64,000 nt of DNA from Gammaproteobacteria bacterium. Lineage in GTDB: Bacteria; Pseudomonadota; Gammaproteobacteria; HK1. Shown piece by piece: positions 19,996-30,065 of this stretch. The notes below the pieces were generated by a model, which worked only from the letters and a program-made list of their open reading frames with translations, had not been told where the DNA came from and did no database searches. The position numbers were made by a program, and so were the translations under genes. The first letter of the stretch is position 1, and each line of letters opens with the position of its first letter. The stretch covers positions 1-64,000 of the forward strand of contig JAJFJT010000027.1 of the NCBI GenBank assembly GCA_021773795.1, read 5' to 3'.

Positions 19996-21855
19996 CTATA
20001 GGGGGAGCGCCCTTGCCTGCTTCCCGCCGTAGACCAGATTGATCACCGCGCGAGTGCCCATCAGTGCAGTGAACATGGAGGTCAGGATGCCTATGGACAA
20101 GGTGATGGCAAATCCCTTTACTGGCCCGGTGCCAAAGCCAAACAGTACCACCGCCGCTATAAGGGTCGTGATATTGGCGTCGGCAATGGTCGAAAAAGCC
20201 TTCTCATAACCCGCATGGATGCTCGCCTGCGGCGAGTTTCCATTGGCAAGCTCCTCACGAATACGCTCGAAGATCAGCACGTTGGCATCCACCGCCATAC
20301 CCACCGTCAGGACGATGCCGGCGATACCGGGCAGGGTCAGGGTTGCTTGCAACATGGACAATACCGCGACGATCATCACCAGATTTACCGCCAGTGCCAG
20401 ATTGGCCACCATGCCAAAGCCACGGTAGTAGAGCGCCATGAAGGCCAGCACCAGGCAGAAACCGATAATCACCGAGCGGAAACCGAGATCGATGTTTTCC
20501 TGGCCGAGGCTCGGACCGATGGTGCGCTCCTCGATGATCTCAATGGGGGCCGCCAAGGCGCCCGCACGCAGTAACAGGGCAAGGTCACGCGCCTCGGTAG
20601 AACTGTCCAGACCGGAAATCTGAAAGCGCTTGCCGAGACGGTCACGAATCACCGCAACATTGATGACCTCCGCAATGATTCGCTTCTGCCGCACCAGCTT
20701 GCCATTCACCCGGCGAGTCTCGATCTTGTTCTCGATGAACACCACGCCCATGCTCTTGCCAATGGCGTTCTTGGTACGGTTGGAGAAGATCCGCGCGCCC
20801 TTGCTATCCAGGGTGATAAATACCGCCGGCGTACCGGTCTGCTGCTCAAACCCCGAGGCCGCATCAGTAATGTAATCACCGGTGAGCATCACCTGCTTCT
20901 TGAGCAGAATAGGCCGGCCGTTACGCTCCCGAAAGAGCTTGGCGCCAGGTGGAACCCGCCCGGTCTGTGCAGACTGAACATCGTGGTCCTCGTCTACCAT
21001 GCGAAATTCGAGGGTCGCGGTGGCGCCGATGATCTCCTTGGCGCGCACCGTATCCTGCACCCCGGGCAACTGCACCACGATGCGAGTCTGTCCCTGCTGC
21101 TGAATAACCGGCTCGGCTACCCCCAGTTCATTCACCCGGTTACGCAAGGTGGTGATGTTCTGCTGCAGGGCAAACCGACGGACCTCCTCCACCGCAGTGG
21201 GATTGAGGTAAGCGCGCAGACGAAACTCCGCGCCGTCATCCTGTGATTCGAATAGCAGTGCAGGATATTCCCGCTGGGCCACACTCCTGGCCTGATCACG
21301 GACGGCTGCACTGCGGAAACTCAGTTTGATACCACTGCCACGCTGGAGGGATATGGACTTGTAGCGCAGCTTCTCGGAACGCATCAGGGTGCGCAGGTCT
21401 CCGGTATAGCGAGCCTCCGCCTGGCTCACCGCCGCCGCCATATCCACTTCCATAAGAAAGTGCACACCACCGCGCAGATCGAGCCCGAGATACATCGGCC
21501 GGGGGCCCAGTTGTGCCAACCAGCCAGGCATGGCTGGTGCCAGATTGAGCGCCACCACATAATCACCACCGAGCTTTTCGCGCAGCAGGTCGGCTGCCCG
21601 TAATTGGGTTTCAGTGTCCGTAAAGCGCAGCAGCAAACGGCTCTCGCCCTGCTCCGTTGCCTTGGCAGTAATCCCCGCCACACTGAGGATCTCCCCCAGC
21701 CGGGCTTTCAGGTCCACTTCTACCGGTGCACCGCGGGAGAGCGATACCTGCACCGCCGGGTCTTCCCCAAAAACATTGGGCAGGGCGAAGAACGCCCCCA
21801 CCAGCAGCACCCCGAGGATGAGTAAATTCTTCCACAATGGATATTGATTCAGCAT
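19996..21855 (-). CDS. secD: Protein translocase subunit SecD
   Basis: 619-residue export motor subunit: N-terminal membrane helix, large periplasmic P1 domain with GLDLRGGVHFLMEVD, and five C-terminal helices with GMAVDANVLIFERIREEL. Length matches the gammaproteobacterial form. It follows yajC by 40 bp. Confidence 0.97.
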   Translation of the reverse strand: MLNQYPLWKNLLILGVLLVGAFFALPNVFGEDPAVQVSLSRGAPVEVDLKARLGEILSVAGITAKATEQGESRLLLRFTDTETQLRAADLLREKLGGDYVVALNLAPAMPGWLAQLGPRPMYLGLDLRGGVHFLMEVDMAAAVSQAEARYTGDLRTLMRSEKLRYKSISLQRGSGIKLSFRSAAVRDQARSVAQREYPALLFESQDDGAEFRLRAYLNPTAVEEVRRFALQQNITTLRNRVNELGVAEPVIQQQGQTRIVVQLPGVQDTVRAKEIIGATATLEFRMVDEDHDVQSAQTGRVPPGAKLFRERNGRPILLKKQVMLTGDYITDAASGFEQQTGTPAVFITLDSKGARIFSNRTKNAIGKSMGVVFIENKIETRRVNGKLVRQKRIIAEVINVAVIRDRLGKRFQISGLDSSTEARDLALLLRAGALAAPIEIIEERTIGPSLGQENIDLGFRSVIIGFCLVLAFMALYYRGFGMVANLALAVNLVMIVAVLSMLQATLTLPGIAGIVLTVGMAVDANVLIFERIREELANGNSPQASIHAGYEKAFSTIADANITTLIAAVVLFGFGTGPVKGFAITLSIGILTSMFTALMGTRAVINLVYGGKQARALPL

Positions 21856-21895
21856 GAGCTTCCCTGCGCGGGGATAGGGTTAGAAGGGAGTTGCC

Positions 21896-22231
21896 TCACG
21901 AGGCCAGGGACTTGATCGTGCCCTTGGGCATTAAGGTACTCACCGCCTGGCGCTGTACCTTGACCTCCATCCCCTTGGCAAGTTCCAGGGTGACGAAGTT
22001 GTCATCGACGCCAGTGATACGTCCCAGTAAGCCGCCATTGGTAACCACCTCATCACCCTTGCTGAGGCCCGCAGCCATCTGCTTGTGTTCCTTGGCCCGC
22101 TTCTGCTGCGGCCGGATAAGGATGAAATAGAACACCACAAAGAGGATAACGAGGAACGCCAGGTCCCCCATTCCGGGGCCTGCGGGGCCCCCGCCCGTCT
22201 GTGCATAAGCATTGGCGATAAAAAAGTCCAT
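21896..22231 (-). CDS. yajC: Preprotein translocase subunit YajC
   Basis: 111-residue single-pass membrane protein: helix LAFLVILFVVFYFILI, the charged RPQQKRAKEHK, then a small domain with DEVVTNGGLLGRITGVDDNF. First gene of yajC-secD-secF. In most gammaproteobacteria tgt lies immediately upstream; here tgt is 10.8 kb away. Confidence 0.95.
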   Translation of the reverse strand: MDFFIANAYAQTGGGPAGPGMGDLAFLVILFVVFYFILIRPQQKRAKEHKQMAAGLSKGDEVVTNGGLLGRITGVDDNFVTLELAKGMEVKVQRQAVSTLMPKGTIKSLAS

Positions 22232-22463
22232 AAATACTTCCCGTGAGGATTTTGGTTAAAGGGCGCGAGTATACATGGGAAGCTGGAAAACTGTCTTCCG
22301 CACGAGCGGCTGGTTTCAAGCGTGCGCGGTCATTAGCTGCCTGGGCAGTGAATGGCAACCAAGTGAGCTTCCCCGAGGAGATCGGGGATACGATTCTCAC
22401 CCACCACCTGGGCCTGCCCAGAGTTATCGATGACCACCCCGTGAACTGAGGTTATGGCTTAAT
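22232..22463. other. Gap upstream of yajC with a protein-like remnant
   Basis: No firm gene. On the plus strand a frame ending at 22449 contains FPEEIGDTILTHHLGLPRV, which looks protein-like, but it has no convincing start and I do not recognise a family. It could be the tail of a gene lost when the accessory block was inserted between tgt and yajC. The yajC promoter should also lie here but I could not identify it. Confidence 0.3.
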
Positions 22464-22604
22464 GGGTGCCTCTAGAAATTCAAGTTTCCAGGCAAGACAA
22501 GGTATGAGTAAAAAAGTTGAGCGCAGCATATGTTTGATATGTGAGCGAAACTTTCTTACGAGAAACGCCGTATTGCGACGAAAATTGGATTTTTAGAGGG
22601 GCCC
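22464..22604 (+). repeat. Interspersed palindromic element, copy 1
   Basis: 141 bp with imperfect terminal inverted repeats (GGGTGCCTCTAGAAATTC and the complement of GGATTTTTAGAGGGGCCC). Inner arms AAAAAAGTT and AAACTTT flank a central hairpin CATAT-GTTTG-ATATG. The right end supplies the last codons and TAA stop of the adjacent old-yellow-enzyme gene. Related copies are at 44661 and 55533. Confidence 0.85.
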
Positions 22605-23684
22605 ATAAGGCGGATAGTCCCCATACCCTTCAGGGCCCGATGTATACCAGAGCGACATATCGTCAGCCGCATTCAGGGGCCAATCGTTTCTGTATCTTTC
22701 GGGTAGGTCAGGGTTTGTTATAAAAGGCCGACCAATAGCGATAATATCGGCATTTCCCTCGGCAATTCTCTCTTCAGCGCTCTCCTTGGTATAACCGCAG
22801 TTGCCCATAATAACGCCTTGAAAAATCGCCCGAAATTCCGCCAGGGTCATCGGCGTGCCTTTTTCATGAAAACCAAAGGCTAAACCATCCATGATGTGCA
22901 GATAACCAAGCTCAAATTTGTTTATCTCTTTAGCAACATAAATATAGAGTTCCCGATAGTCATCGCAGCCCATATCATTAAAAACCCCGTTGGGTGAGAT
23001 ACGCGCCCCAACCTGCTCTGCCGGCCATGCCTCAAGGACGGCCTCAAGCACTTCCCTGAAAAAACGGAACCTGTTTTCAAAGCTGCCGCCGTATTGATCG
23101 TCACGGTGATTGGTAGTCGTATCAAGAAATTGATTAATCAAATAGCCATTGGCGCCATGCACCTCTATCCCAGAAAAACCAGCGGCCTTGGCATTTTCTG
23201 CCGCTCTCCGATAATCATCGACCGTTGCCTTGATTTCACTAATGGTCAGTGGATGTGGGGTTTCGTAGGGCTTACTGCCTAGAGGCGTATTAATATGATC
23301 ACCGTTTAACTTCACGGCAGAAGCAGAAACAGGCTTGTTTCCACCATGGAAATCACTGTGCGATGCCCTGCCACAATGCCAAAGCTGCAGGAAGATTGGA
23401 GTGCCTGTCGGTTTAACTTTCTCCGTGACCTTTCGCCAACCATCAACCATTGCTTCCGTAAAAATCCCCGGAGAATCAATCCACCCTACGCCCTGTCTTG
23501 AAACCACCGTTGCCTCGGTTATCAAAAGCCCGGCACTGGCTCTTTGGAAATAATACTCGGCCATAAGGTCATTAGGTACACGTTCCGTTCCAGCACGCCC
23601 CCGGGTCATCGGCGCTAATGCAATTCGATTTTTCAGTTGATGTTTGCCAATAACTAACGGCTCAAACATTTTGCTTTCTTTCAT
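22593..23684 (-). CDS. NADH:flavin oxidoreductase, old yellow enzyme family
   Basis: FMN-dependent ene-reductase of 363 residues, nearest to NemA/pentaerythritol-tetranitrate-reductase types. Motifs: LKNRIALAPMTRGRAG, FLQLWHCGRASH, the catalytic His/Asn-type pair in GIEVHGANGYLINQFLD, and ADIIAIGRPFITNPDLPERY. Length is normal. Its stop codon lies inside the repeat element, so the extreme C-terminus has probably been replaced. Same strand as the PhzF gene, 57 bp downstream of it. Confidence 0.88.
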   Translation of the reverse strand: MKESKMFEPLVIGKHQLKNRIALAPMTRGRAGTERVPNDLMAEYYFQRASAGLLITEATVVSRQGVGWIDSPGIFTEAMVDGWRKVTEKVKPTGTPIFLQLWHCGRASHSDFHGGNKPVSASAVKLNGDHINTPLGSKPYETPHPLTISEIKATVDDYRRAAENAKAAGFSGIEVHGANGYLINQFLDTTTNHRDDQYGGSFENRFRFFREVLEAVLEAWPAEQVGARISPNGVFNDMGCDDYRELYIYVAKEINKFELGYLHIMDGLAFGFHEKGTPMTLAEFRAIFQGVIMGNCGYTKESAEERIAEGNADIIAIGRPFITNPDLPERYRNDWPLNAADDMSLWYTSGPEGYGDYPPYGPL

Positions 23685-23740
23685 ATCACCTCATCCTCCT
23701 AATTCACCAAATTACAAACTAACGGCTGCCCAGAGTTTGG

Positions 23741-24613
23741 CTAGATTGCAACAGATCTGAGCTCGCTAACTGCCGCCTTTCCCCCCGCCATGAGACTGCC
23801 GATAGAGCCATTTTCAGTTTGAAGCCTTACGGCGATCACACTGGGAGAGGGCGGAGACATTAAATGGCCTTGTTCGATTAGATATTCGCCCTTATCGCTC
23901 TTTAGCTTGTCGTACAAATAGCAGGCTAGTGGCCCCGCAGCCATCCCGGTGGCCGCTTCCTCATCAATGCCATAACGTGGTGCAAACATACGAGCGCCCG
24001 CATCACGGCCCCCTTTCATGGCTTGCGGCGAGAAGACGTAATACCCGATAAGGTCATATTCTTCGCTCATTGCAGAAACGAGTTTCATAGTCGGGCTGAT
24101 GGATGTGACAACAGCCGCGCTCCGAAGTGCCATCACCAGAAATGAATTGCCGGTATTAACCACACATGGCCGCGAATCCGCCAATAGGTCCGATGGCTTG
24201 AGGCCGAGGGAATCCATTGCTCGCAGCTGCTCCGCTTGGCTCAATTCAATATATCGGGGCGCCAATTGCTCCATGTAGGCAGCATCGCCTTCCATGAGAA
24301 TTTCACGGCGACCATCAATGGTCTCCTTCGACGTTTGATCATTTGGCAACGCACCGGTCTGCCGCAAATAGCTAAACGTCGCAATCGTGGCATGACCGCA
24401 ATGAGCAATCTGGCGAGTAGGCGTAAAAAACTCAAGTTTGAAATCCGCCGTGGCCGAGGGCGAGACAAACGCAGTTTCTGAAAGGCCGACGGCTACAGCA
24501 ATTCGCCGCTTTTGATCCTGAGAATATTGCTCGGCATCCAACACAACCCCAGCGGCGTTGCCACCGACATTCTCGTCAACGAAGGCATTAACGATGGGGA
24601 CTTCAATTTTCAC
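23741..24613 (-). CDS. PhzF family isomerase/epimerase-like protein
   Basis: 290-residue member of the PhzF/diaminopimelate-epimerase fold. N-terminal VPIVNAFVDENVGGNAAGVV, the catalytic-region motif LSETAFVSP, and CGHATIATFSYL in the first half, with a second glycine-rich half containing GIDEEAATGMAAGPLACYLY. Substrate unknown; nothing nearby suggests phenazine synthesis. Codon use is less GC-rich than the neighbouring sec genes. Confidence 0.85.
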   Translation of the reverse strand: MKIEVPIVNAFVDENVGGNAAGVVLDAEQYSQDQKRRIAVAVGLSETAFVSPSATADFKLEFFTPTRQIAHCGHATIATFSYLRQTGALPNDQTSKETIDGRREILMEGDAAYMEQLAPRYIELSQAEQLRAMDSLGLKPSDLLADSRPCVVNTGNSFLVMALRSAAVVTSISPTMKLVSAMSEEYDLIGYYVFSPQAMKGGRDAGARMFAPRYGIDEEAATGMAAGPLACYLYDKLKSDKGEYLIEQGHLMSPPSPSVIAVRLQTENGSIGSLMAGGKAAVSELRSVAI

Positions 24614-24725
24614 ATCAATACTCCTGCTTGAAATCCAAGGTCTCGTGTCATCTGCCTTTTAGAACAGAGCCGAACGAAACAACGCAGAAAAAAGCCAGGG
24701 GGATTGTATTGTTGGCAGCGTACTT

Positions 24726-25205
24726 CTAAAATTTATATCCATGCGAACCTGCCATTGCACCAATAATTGCAAGCAGGCTTAAACACAGTAAAACAATATG
24801 CATAATTTGAAGCACGGAAAAGGCCCTTTCGCTATCCTTGGTTGCTTGTTGGTGGAACCATCTATGGAGAAACAATGGCTCTAAGACAAACAAGACGATG
24901 GAAAAGATTGCCCAAACTAGCGTCATAAGATGAAGCCACCAGAATTGCATGTCCGTATATCTTGACCATGCATCCATCACCTCCAGCATATATGCGCCTG
25001 ACAAACCCGTTATTAAGGTAGTCACTTTCGCCTGAAAGCCAAACTTCCCTTCCAACCCTTCAAATACTTTCAAGCGATTTTCAGGGATTTTATCTCTTCT
25101 GATAGAAGGGATTAGCACCGTAGTAACAAATGCAACACCCCCAATCCAAAGCACTACGGCGAGGATATGGATAATTCTTGCGATAACAAACTCGTTGTAA
25201 TTCAT
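24726..25205 (-). CDS. Integral membrane protein, CopD-like
   Basis: 159-residue protein with four likely membrane helices. The first (IARIIHILAVVLWIGGVAFV) carries the His-Ile-Leu...Trp-Ile-Gly-Gly pattern of CopD/DUF2269-type membrane proteins. Further helices are around WWLHLMTLVWAIFSIVLFVL and LLCLSLLAIIGAMAG. Histidines in helices could bind haem or copper, but this is not shown. Function not assigned. Confidence 0.65.
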   Translation of the reverse strand: MNYNEFVIARIIHILAVVLWIGGVAFVTTVLIPSIRRDKIPENRLKVFEGLEGKFGFQAKVTTLITGLSGAYMLEVMDAWSRYTDMQFWWLHLMTLVWAIFSIVLFVLEPLFLHRWFHQQATKDSERAFSVLQIMHIVLLCLSLLAIIGAMAGSHGYKF

Positions 25206-25390
25206 GAATCTTTCCCACTGACATCAATGAATACAAACAGCGAAAACAGGGTCAGGCCTCCTATTGTAGCGTCGAAAGTATCAAAGTTAGCTGGCTCGCT
25301 TTGCAAGGGCCATGTCCTCTTACAGCCACATGTGACAATGAGAGACTTAATCCCATGCCTTTCTTTTATGGCCGACGTTGAATTGCCTTG

Positions 25391-25975
25391 TTAGATTGTG
25401 TTTTCTCCAACCATATTCACAAACGTTCCAAGTAATGCTAAGAACCAAAACAATACCCCTGCAATAATTAATAAAACATTATGCCAACTATATTTCGAGT
25501 TCCTAAAGCCAAATGGGTCATTGTTTATTAGATTTACTGCATCCTGCGCTTCTTGTAGTGGATATACGCTAAGCAACAAGGAAACAAAAAATGATGCTTG
25601 CAAATAATTAGGTGCGTCAGGCATCTCACCAATTTTTGAACCTAAATTACCAACGACCAGTAGAACAACAAAAATAGTTGCCATTAATTTAGGGTTGAAT
25701 GTACTTGAAACACCCTTTTCTCTTATGCTTTCAGATATACAGTTGAATAACGAATGGGTGTAAAACACTGCGAATATTGATCTTGGTATTGGCATAACAT
25801 CCATGCCTTTTAACTCTTTTTGTATTTTCCAATTTTTATAAAACCAATAAATTCCATAAATACCTAAAGTTGCAATGTATAACCTCGACAACTTGGACGG
25901 AGATACGGAAAAATACAGATCTTTATCTTCCATAGCATTTTCGGGTAAATCCTTATTTATATTTGCATCTTCCAT
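25391..25975 (-). CDS. AT-rich membrane protein of unknown function
   Basis: 194-residue protein with about four hydrophobic segments. The N-terminal LYIATLGIYGIYWFYKNWK resembles DUF4234-type membrane proteins. The gene is clearly more AT-rich than its surroundings and favours A/T third positions, which suggests recent acquisition. It lies between the CopD-like gene and a dead integrase. No function can be assigned. Confidence 0.6.
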   Translation of the reverse strand: MEDANINKDLPENAMEDKDLYFSVSPSKLSRLYIATLGIYGIYWFYKNWKIQKELKGMDVMPIPRSIFAVFYTHSLFNCISESIREKGVSSTFNPKLMATIFVVLLVVGNLGSKIGEMPDAPNYLQASFFVSLLLSVYPLQEAQDAVNLINNDPFGFRNSKYSWHNVLLIIAGVLFWFLALLGTFVNMVGENTI

Positions 25976-26039
25976 TTTTATCCCTTTTTATCTAACAACC
26001 AATATACGAATCCGGATAAGACACCTTTACTTTGCTGGG

Positions 26040-26351
26040 TCACAGTTCATCTACCGGGCTGCAAACTTCAGATGGACCTCGGTTCAGAACATAGGTGTAT
26101 ATCATCGTGGTCTTGACATCGTTATGCCCGAGTAGCTCCTGTACCATTCGGATATCGCAGCCACTTTCCAGCAAGTGGGTAGCGAGGGAATGCTGGAAAG
26201 TGTGGCATGTTGTGTGTTTGCTCAGATGGGGGCTGGCGACGGCAACGTGTGCCTGAAATGACAGGCTTTCCGCCCGGACGACGGGCACAGGACTCAGATA
26301 CCGCTGAAAGCGGGTCAAGGAGATGGCGTTTGCGGATTCTAGTAATGCCAT
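26040..26351 (-). pseudogene. Tyrosine integrase remnant, integron-integrase type
   Basis: The last 58 codons match the C-terminal catalytic region of IntI/Xer recombinases: [29 protein letters not shown] and the tyrosine in [11 protein letters not shown]. The catalytic arginine of the usual RHSxATHL box is replaced by Gln (TFQHSLATH), and the N-terminal two-thirds is missing or scrambled, so it cannot be active. The ending [13 protein letters not shown] resembles integron integrases more than XerC/D. It marks the boundary between the AT-rich genes and the prp genes. Confidence 0.75.
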
Positions 26352-26434
26352 GGCGGGTCTTCCTGTGACCTCATCTGGCGATAACGGTAACGCCGGTCTC
26401 TCAGTTTTGTAAAGGACTGGGGAAGTCTTGGTTG

Positions 26435-26506
26435 GTAGGGCGCACCGTGTGCGCCGTTCATAAGGTGGCCAAAATCAGGGCGGTTGGCGCACATGGTGCG
26501 CCCTAC
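26435..26506. repeat. REP-like hairpin with GTAGGGCGCACC ends
   Basis: Two 21-bp arms, 26435-26455 and 26486-26506, are inverted repeats differing at one base, with 30 bp between. Each arm contains the small palindrome GGCGCAC/GTGCGCC. Hairpins of this sequence type are widespread in proteobacterial genomes between genes. It lies downstream of prpD and beside the integrase remnant. Confidence 0.8.
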
Positions 26507-26550
26507 GAGACCGGGTTCAGTGGGGCTCTTCGTAGCCCTTAGCTGCTGAA

Positions 26551-27999
26551 TCAGATCACCATCATGTCGACAAACTCGTTGACCGGGGTAGCGTGTAATT
26601 TGTCGGTGTCGAGGCAGAGGTCATAGACTGCCTCGGCCTGGCCTTTAGGAAAGCGGGTTTCGAGGGCGCCCCTGAACTTGACCTGCAATAACGGAATGCC
26701 CTCTACCCGGCGCCGGCGGTGGCCGATGGGGTAGTCAATCGAGACCTTGTCGGTACTGGTGCCATCGTTGAAGAACACCTGCACCGCATTGCCGATGGCG
26801 CGCTTGCCCGGGTCGTAGTACTCAGTACTAAAGCGGGCATTCTCGGTGACCCGCATCTTCTCGCGCAGGACATCGATGCGTGGATCGGCGGCGAAGCCGT
26901 CCTCATAGCACTCGGCGTTAAGATCACCGTAGATCAGCGGCACGGCGACCATGTACTGCAGGCAGTGGTCGCGGTCGGCCGGGTTGTTCAGCGGACCGTC
27001 CTTGGAGATGATCCGCACCCCCGGTTCCTGGGTCTCCAGCTCCACATAGTCAATGTCATCAAGTCTGCCCTTAACCTCATCATGGAGCTGGCAGGCGCAC
27101 TCTACGGCGGTCTGGGAATGAAACTCCGCCGGATAAGAGATCTTAAACAGGACCTGCTCCATGACGTAGCTGCCATAGGGGCGCTGGAATGTGAATGACT
27201 TGCCTTTAAACAGAACATCGTAGAAGCCCCAGCCCTTGGCCGAGAGCACAGTGGGTATACCCATCTCACCCTTGGAAACCATCAGCGCCAGGCGCACGCC
27301 ACGGCTTGAGGCATCGCCGGCGGCCCAGCTTTTGCGCGAGCCAGCGTTGGGAGCGTGGCGGTAGGTGCGCAGACTCTGGCCATCGACCCAGGCCTGGGAA
27401 ACACTGTCTACGATCTGTGCATGGCTCTGGCCGAGCAGCTGCGCGGCAACTGCCGCCGAGGCCACCTTGACCAGCAACACATGATCGAGACCGACCCGGT
27501 TGTAGCTGTTCTCCAGTGCCAGCACCCCCTGGATCTCATGCGCCTTGATCATAGCGGTCAGCACATCGCGCATGGTCAGCGGGGCCTTGCCCTCGCTGAT
27601 GTTCTTGCGACTCAGGTAATCGGCAAGCGCCAGGATGCCGCCAAGATTGTCCGACGGATGGCCCCACTCGGCCGCCAGCCATGTATCGTTAAAGTCCAGC
27701 CAGCGCACCATGGTACCGAGGTCGAAGGCGGCCTTGACCGGGTCCATCTGGTACGAGGTACCGGGTACTTTGGCACCGTTCGGCACCATCGTTCCCGGAA
27801 CGATTGGTCCGAGGTGTTTGGTGCACTCGGGAAAGCGCAGGGCGAGAAAGCCGCAGCCGAGGGTATCCATCAGGCAGTGACGGGCGGTGTCGTAAGCCTC
27901 GTCGCTATCTATAACGTAGTCGGCTACATAGTTGGCGATATCGACCAGCTCCTGATCCGGGTCCGGTCGCACGCTGGAATTGGCCAGGTGTCCACTCAT
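26551..27999 (-). CDS. prpD: 2-methylcitrate dehydratase PrpD
   Basis: Iron-sulfur-independent dehydratase of the methylcitrate cycle, turning 2-methylcitrate into 2-methylaconitate. 482 residues, the PrpD norm. Conserved blocks include [55 protein letters not shown] and [16 protein letters not shown]. It follows prpC by four bases and ends the operon. The alternative AcnD/PrpF pair is absent here. Confidence 0.95.
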   Translation of the reverse strand: MSGHLANSSVRPDPDQELVDIANYVADYVIDSDEAYDTARHCLMDTLGCGFLALRFPECTKHLGPIVPGTMVPNGAKVPGTSYQMDPVKAAFDLGTMVRWLDFNDTWLAAEWGHPSDNLGGILALADYLSRKNISEGKAPLTMRDVLTAMIKAHEIQGVLALENSYNRVGLDHVLLVKVASAAVAAQLLGQSHAQIVDSVSQAWVDGQSLRTYRHAPNAGSRKSWAAGDASSRGVRLALMVSKGEMGIPTVLSAKGWGFYDVLFKGKSFTFQRPYGSYVMEQVLFKISYPAEFHSQTAVECACQLHDEVKGRLDDIDYVELETQEPGVRIISKDGPLNNPADRDHCLQYMVAVPLIYGDLNAECYEDGFAADPRIDVLREKMRVTENARFSTEYYDPGKRAIGNAVQVFFNDGTSTDKVSIDYPIGHRRRRVEGIPLLQVKFRGALETRFPKGQAEAVYDLCLDTDKLHATPVNEFVDMMVI

Positions 28000-28003
28000 A
28001 GGC

Positions 28004-29167
28004 TCAACCGCGCTGGTCGATGGTTATGAACTTCTTGTTCTCCGGGCCGGTGTAGTTGGCAGCCGGACGGATAATCTTTTTGTCGATGCGTTGCTCAATA
28101 ATGTGGGCGGCCCAGCCGGAAGTCCGCGCAATGACGAACAGCGGGGTAAACATCGCGGTGGGCACCCCCATCATGTGGTAGCTGACAGCACTGAACCAAT
28201 CGAGGTTGGGAAACATCTTCTTGAGGTCCCACATGACGCTCTCGAGCCGGTCGGCAATGTCAAACAGCTTGCGGTTGCCAGCCTGCCCGGAGAGCTGCTC
28301 GGCCACCCGTTTGATCACTTGGTTACGCGGATCGCTAATGGTGTAGACCGGGTGGCCAAAGCCCATCACGATCTCCTTATTGGCAACGCGCTCGCGGATG
28401 TCGGCCTCGGCCGCATCAGCATCAGCGTAGCGCGACTGGATAACGAACGCGGCCTCATTGGCACCGCCGTGTTTGGGACCACGCAGAGCGCCAATGGCCC
28501 CGGTGATGGCCGAATAGATATCCGTACCGGTGCCGGCAATAACGCGCCCGGCGAAGGTCGAAGCGTTGTACTCGTGCTCTGCATAGAGATTCAGCGAGGT
28601 GTGCATGGCACGTACCCAGGACTCATCGGCCTCATGACCGTGCAGCAGGTGCAGGAAGTGGCCGCCGATAGACTCATCGTCGGTCTCCACCTCGATGCGC
28701 TTGCCGTTGAGGGCGTAGTGATGCCAGTAGAGCAGCATCGAACCGAGGCTCGCCATCAAGCGATCGGCGATATCACGGGCGCCGGCGGTCGGCTGGCTGT
28801 CGTGTTCCGGCAGGCAGGTGCCGAGCACCGAGACCCCGCTACGCATCACGTCCATGGGGTGCGCCGAGGGCGGAATGGTCTCGAGCGTAGCCTTGACCGG
28901 CGCGGGCAGCCCGCGCAGTGCCTTCAGCTTGGCCTTGTACTGGCGCAGCTCGGCGTAGTTAGGCAGGTGACCGTGGACCAGCAGGTGGGCGACCTCCTCG
29001 AATTCGCAGGTCTCGGCGATATCGAGAATATCGTAACCGCGATAGTGCAGGTCATTGCCGGTGCGGCCAACGGTGCAAACCGCCGTATTACCCGCGACGG
29101 TGCCCGACAGGGCGACGGACTTTTTCTTCTTCTTGGACAGGTCTTCGGTGACAGTTGTGGTGCTCAT
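28004..29167 (-). CDS. prpC: 2-methylcitrate synthase PrpC
   Basis: Condenses propionyl-CoA with oxaloacetate. 387-residue citrate-synthase-fold protein with [33 protein letters not shown], the catalytic-region [15 protein letters not shown], and [15 protein letters not shown]. The operon context with prpB and prpD favours methylcitrate over citrate synthase. It follows prpB by three bases. Confidence 0.94.
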   Translation of the reverse strand: MSTTTVTEDLSKKKKKSVALSGTVAGNTAVCTVGRTGNDLHYRGYDILDIAETCEFEEVAHLLVHGHLPNYAELRQYKAKLKALRGLPAPVKATLETIPPSAHPMDVMRSGVSVLGTCLPEHDSQPTAGARDIADRLMASLGSMLLYWHHYALNGKRIEVETDDESIGGHFLHLLHGHEADESWVRAMHTSLNLYAEHEYNASTFAGRVIAGTGTDIYSAITGAIGALRGPKHGGANEAAFVIQSRYADADAAEADIRERVANKEIVMGFGHPVYTISDPRNQVIKRVAEQLSGQAGNRKLFDIADRLESVMWDLKKMFPNLDWFSAVSYHMMGVPTAMFTPLFVIARTSGWAAHIIEQRIDKKIIRPAANYTGPENKKFITIDQRG

Positions 29168-29170
29168 GCC

Positions 29171-30061
29171 TCAATCCTCCTGCGTGTTCGTAAATAGCTC
29201 ATCGAGTTTCTGCTCGAAGGCGTGGTAGCCGAGATATTCATAGAGCTCGGCGCGGGTCTGCATGATGTCGATGACATTCTGCTGCGTCCCTTCCGCGCGC
29301 AGCGTGCGGTAGACCTGCAATGCCGCGGCATTCATGGCGCGAAATGCCGACAACGGATAGAGCGCCAGACTAACCCCGGCCCCGGCCAGCTCTGCCGTGC
29401 TAAACAGCGGCGTGGAACCGAACTCGGTAATGTTGGCCAGCACGGGAACCCGAACCGCCTCGACAAACTGGCGATACTGCCCCAGCTCGGTCATCGCCTC
29501 GGGGAAAATCATATCGGCACCAGCCTCAACACAGGCACAGGCACGGTCGATCGCCGCCTGCATGCCCTCAACGGCAAGGGCATCGGTACGCGCCATGATC
29601 ACGAAGTCGGGGTCGAAGCGAGCATCCACCGCAGCCTTGATCCGATCCACCATCTCCTGCTGAGAAACCAGCGCCTTGGACGGGCGATGACCACAGCGTT
29701 TCTGCGCTACCTGATCTTCCATGTGGATACCAGCGGCACCGGCGCGAATCATCGAGCGGATGGTGCGGGCAATGTTAAAGGCGCCGCCCCAGCCGGTATC
29801 GATATCCACCAACAGCGGCAACTCGGTGACGTCAGTGATCCGACGCACATCAATGAGCACATCCTCCAGGGTGGTGATACCCAGGTCCGGGATACCGCAG
29901 GAGCCGGCGGCCACGCCACCACCGGAAACGTAGAGGGCCTTGAAGCCGCTGGCCTCGGCCAATCGCGCATGGTAGGCGTTGATCGCACCGACCACCTGTA
30001 GCGGTTGCTCGGTTTCCACGGCCTGCCGGAGGCGCGCACCGGGAGTCTTTCGGTCTGTCAT
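29171..30061 (-). CDS. prpB: Methylisocitrate lyase PrpB
   Basis: Cleaves 2-methylisocitrate to succinate and pyruvate. 296 residues of the isocitrate-lyase/PEP-mutase superfamily. Metal and substrate motifs [30 protein letters not shown] (catalytic Cys) and [14 protein letters not shown] are intact. The ATG at 30061, four bases after the gntR stop, is preferred over the longer frame reaching into gntR. Confidence 0.95.
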   Translation of the reverse strand: MTDRKTPGARLRQAVETEQPLQVVGAINAYHARLAEASGFKALYVSGGGVAAGSCGIPDLGITTLEDVLIDVRRITDVTELPLLVDIDTGWGGAFNIARTIRSMIRAGAAGIHMEDQVAQKRCGHRPSKALVSQQEMVDRIKAAVDARFDPDFVIMARTDALAVEGMQAAIDRACACVEAGADMIFPEAMTELGQYRQFVEAVRVPVLANITEFGSTPLFSTAELAGAGVSLALYPLSAFRAMNAAALQVYRTLRAEGTQQNVIDIMQTRAELYEYLGYHAFEQKLDELFTNTQED

Positions 30062-30065
30062 GCCT

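Noticed and set aside
26435-26506. attC or attI recombination site beside the integrase remnant
   Set aside because: The arms lack the expected attC core GTTRRRY and form a simple near-perfect hairpin of a common REP type.
27980-29197. 405-codon plus-strand frame opposite prpC
   Set aside because: A GC-rich shadow frame exactly antisense to a confidently identified citrate-synthase-family gene, with no recognisable motifs.
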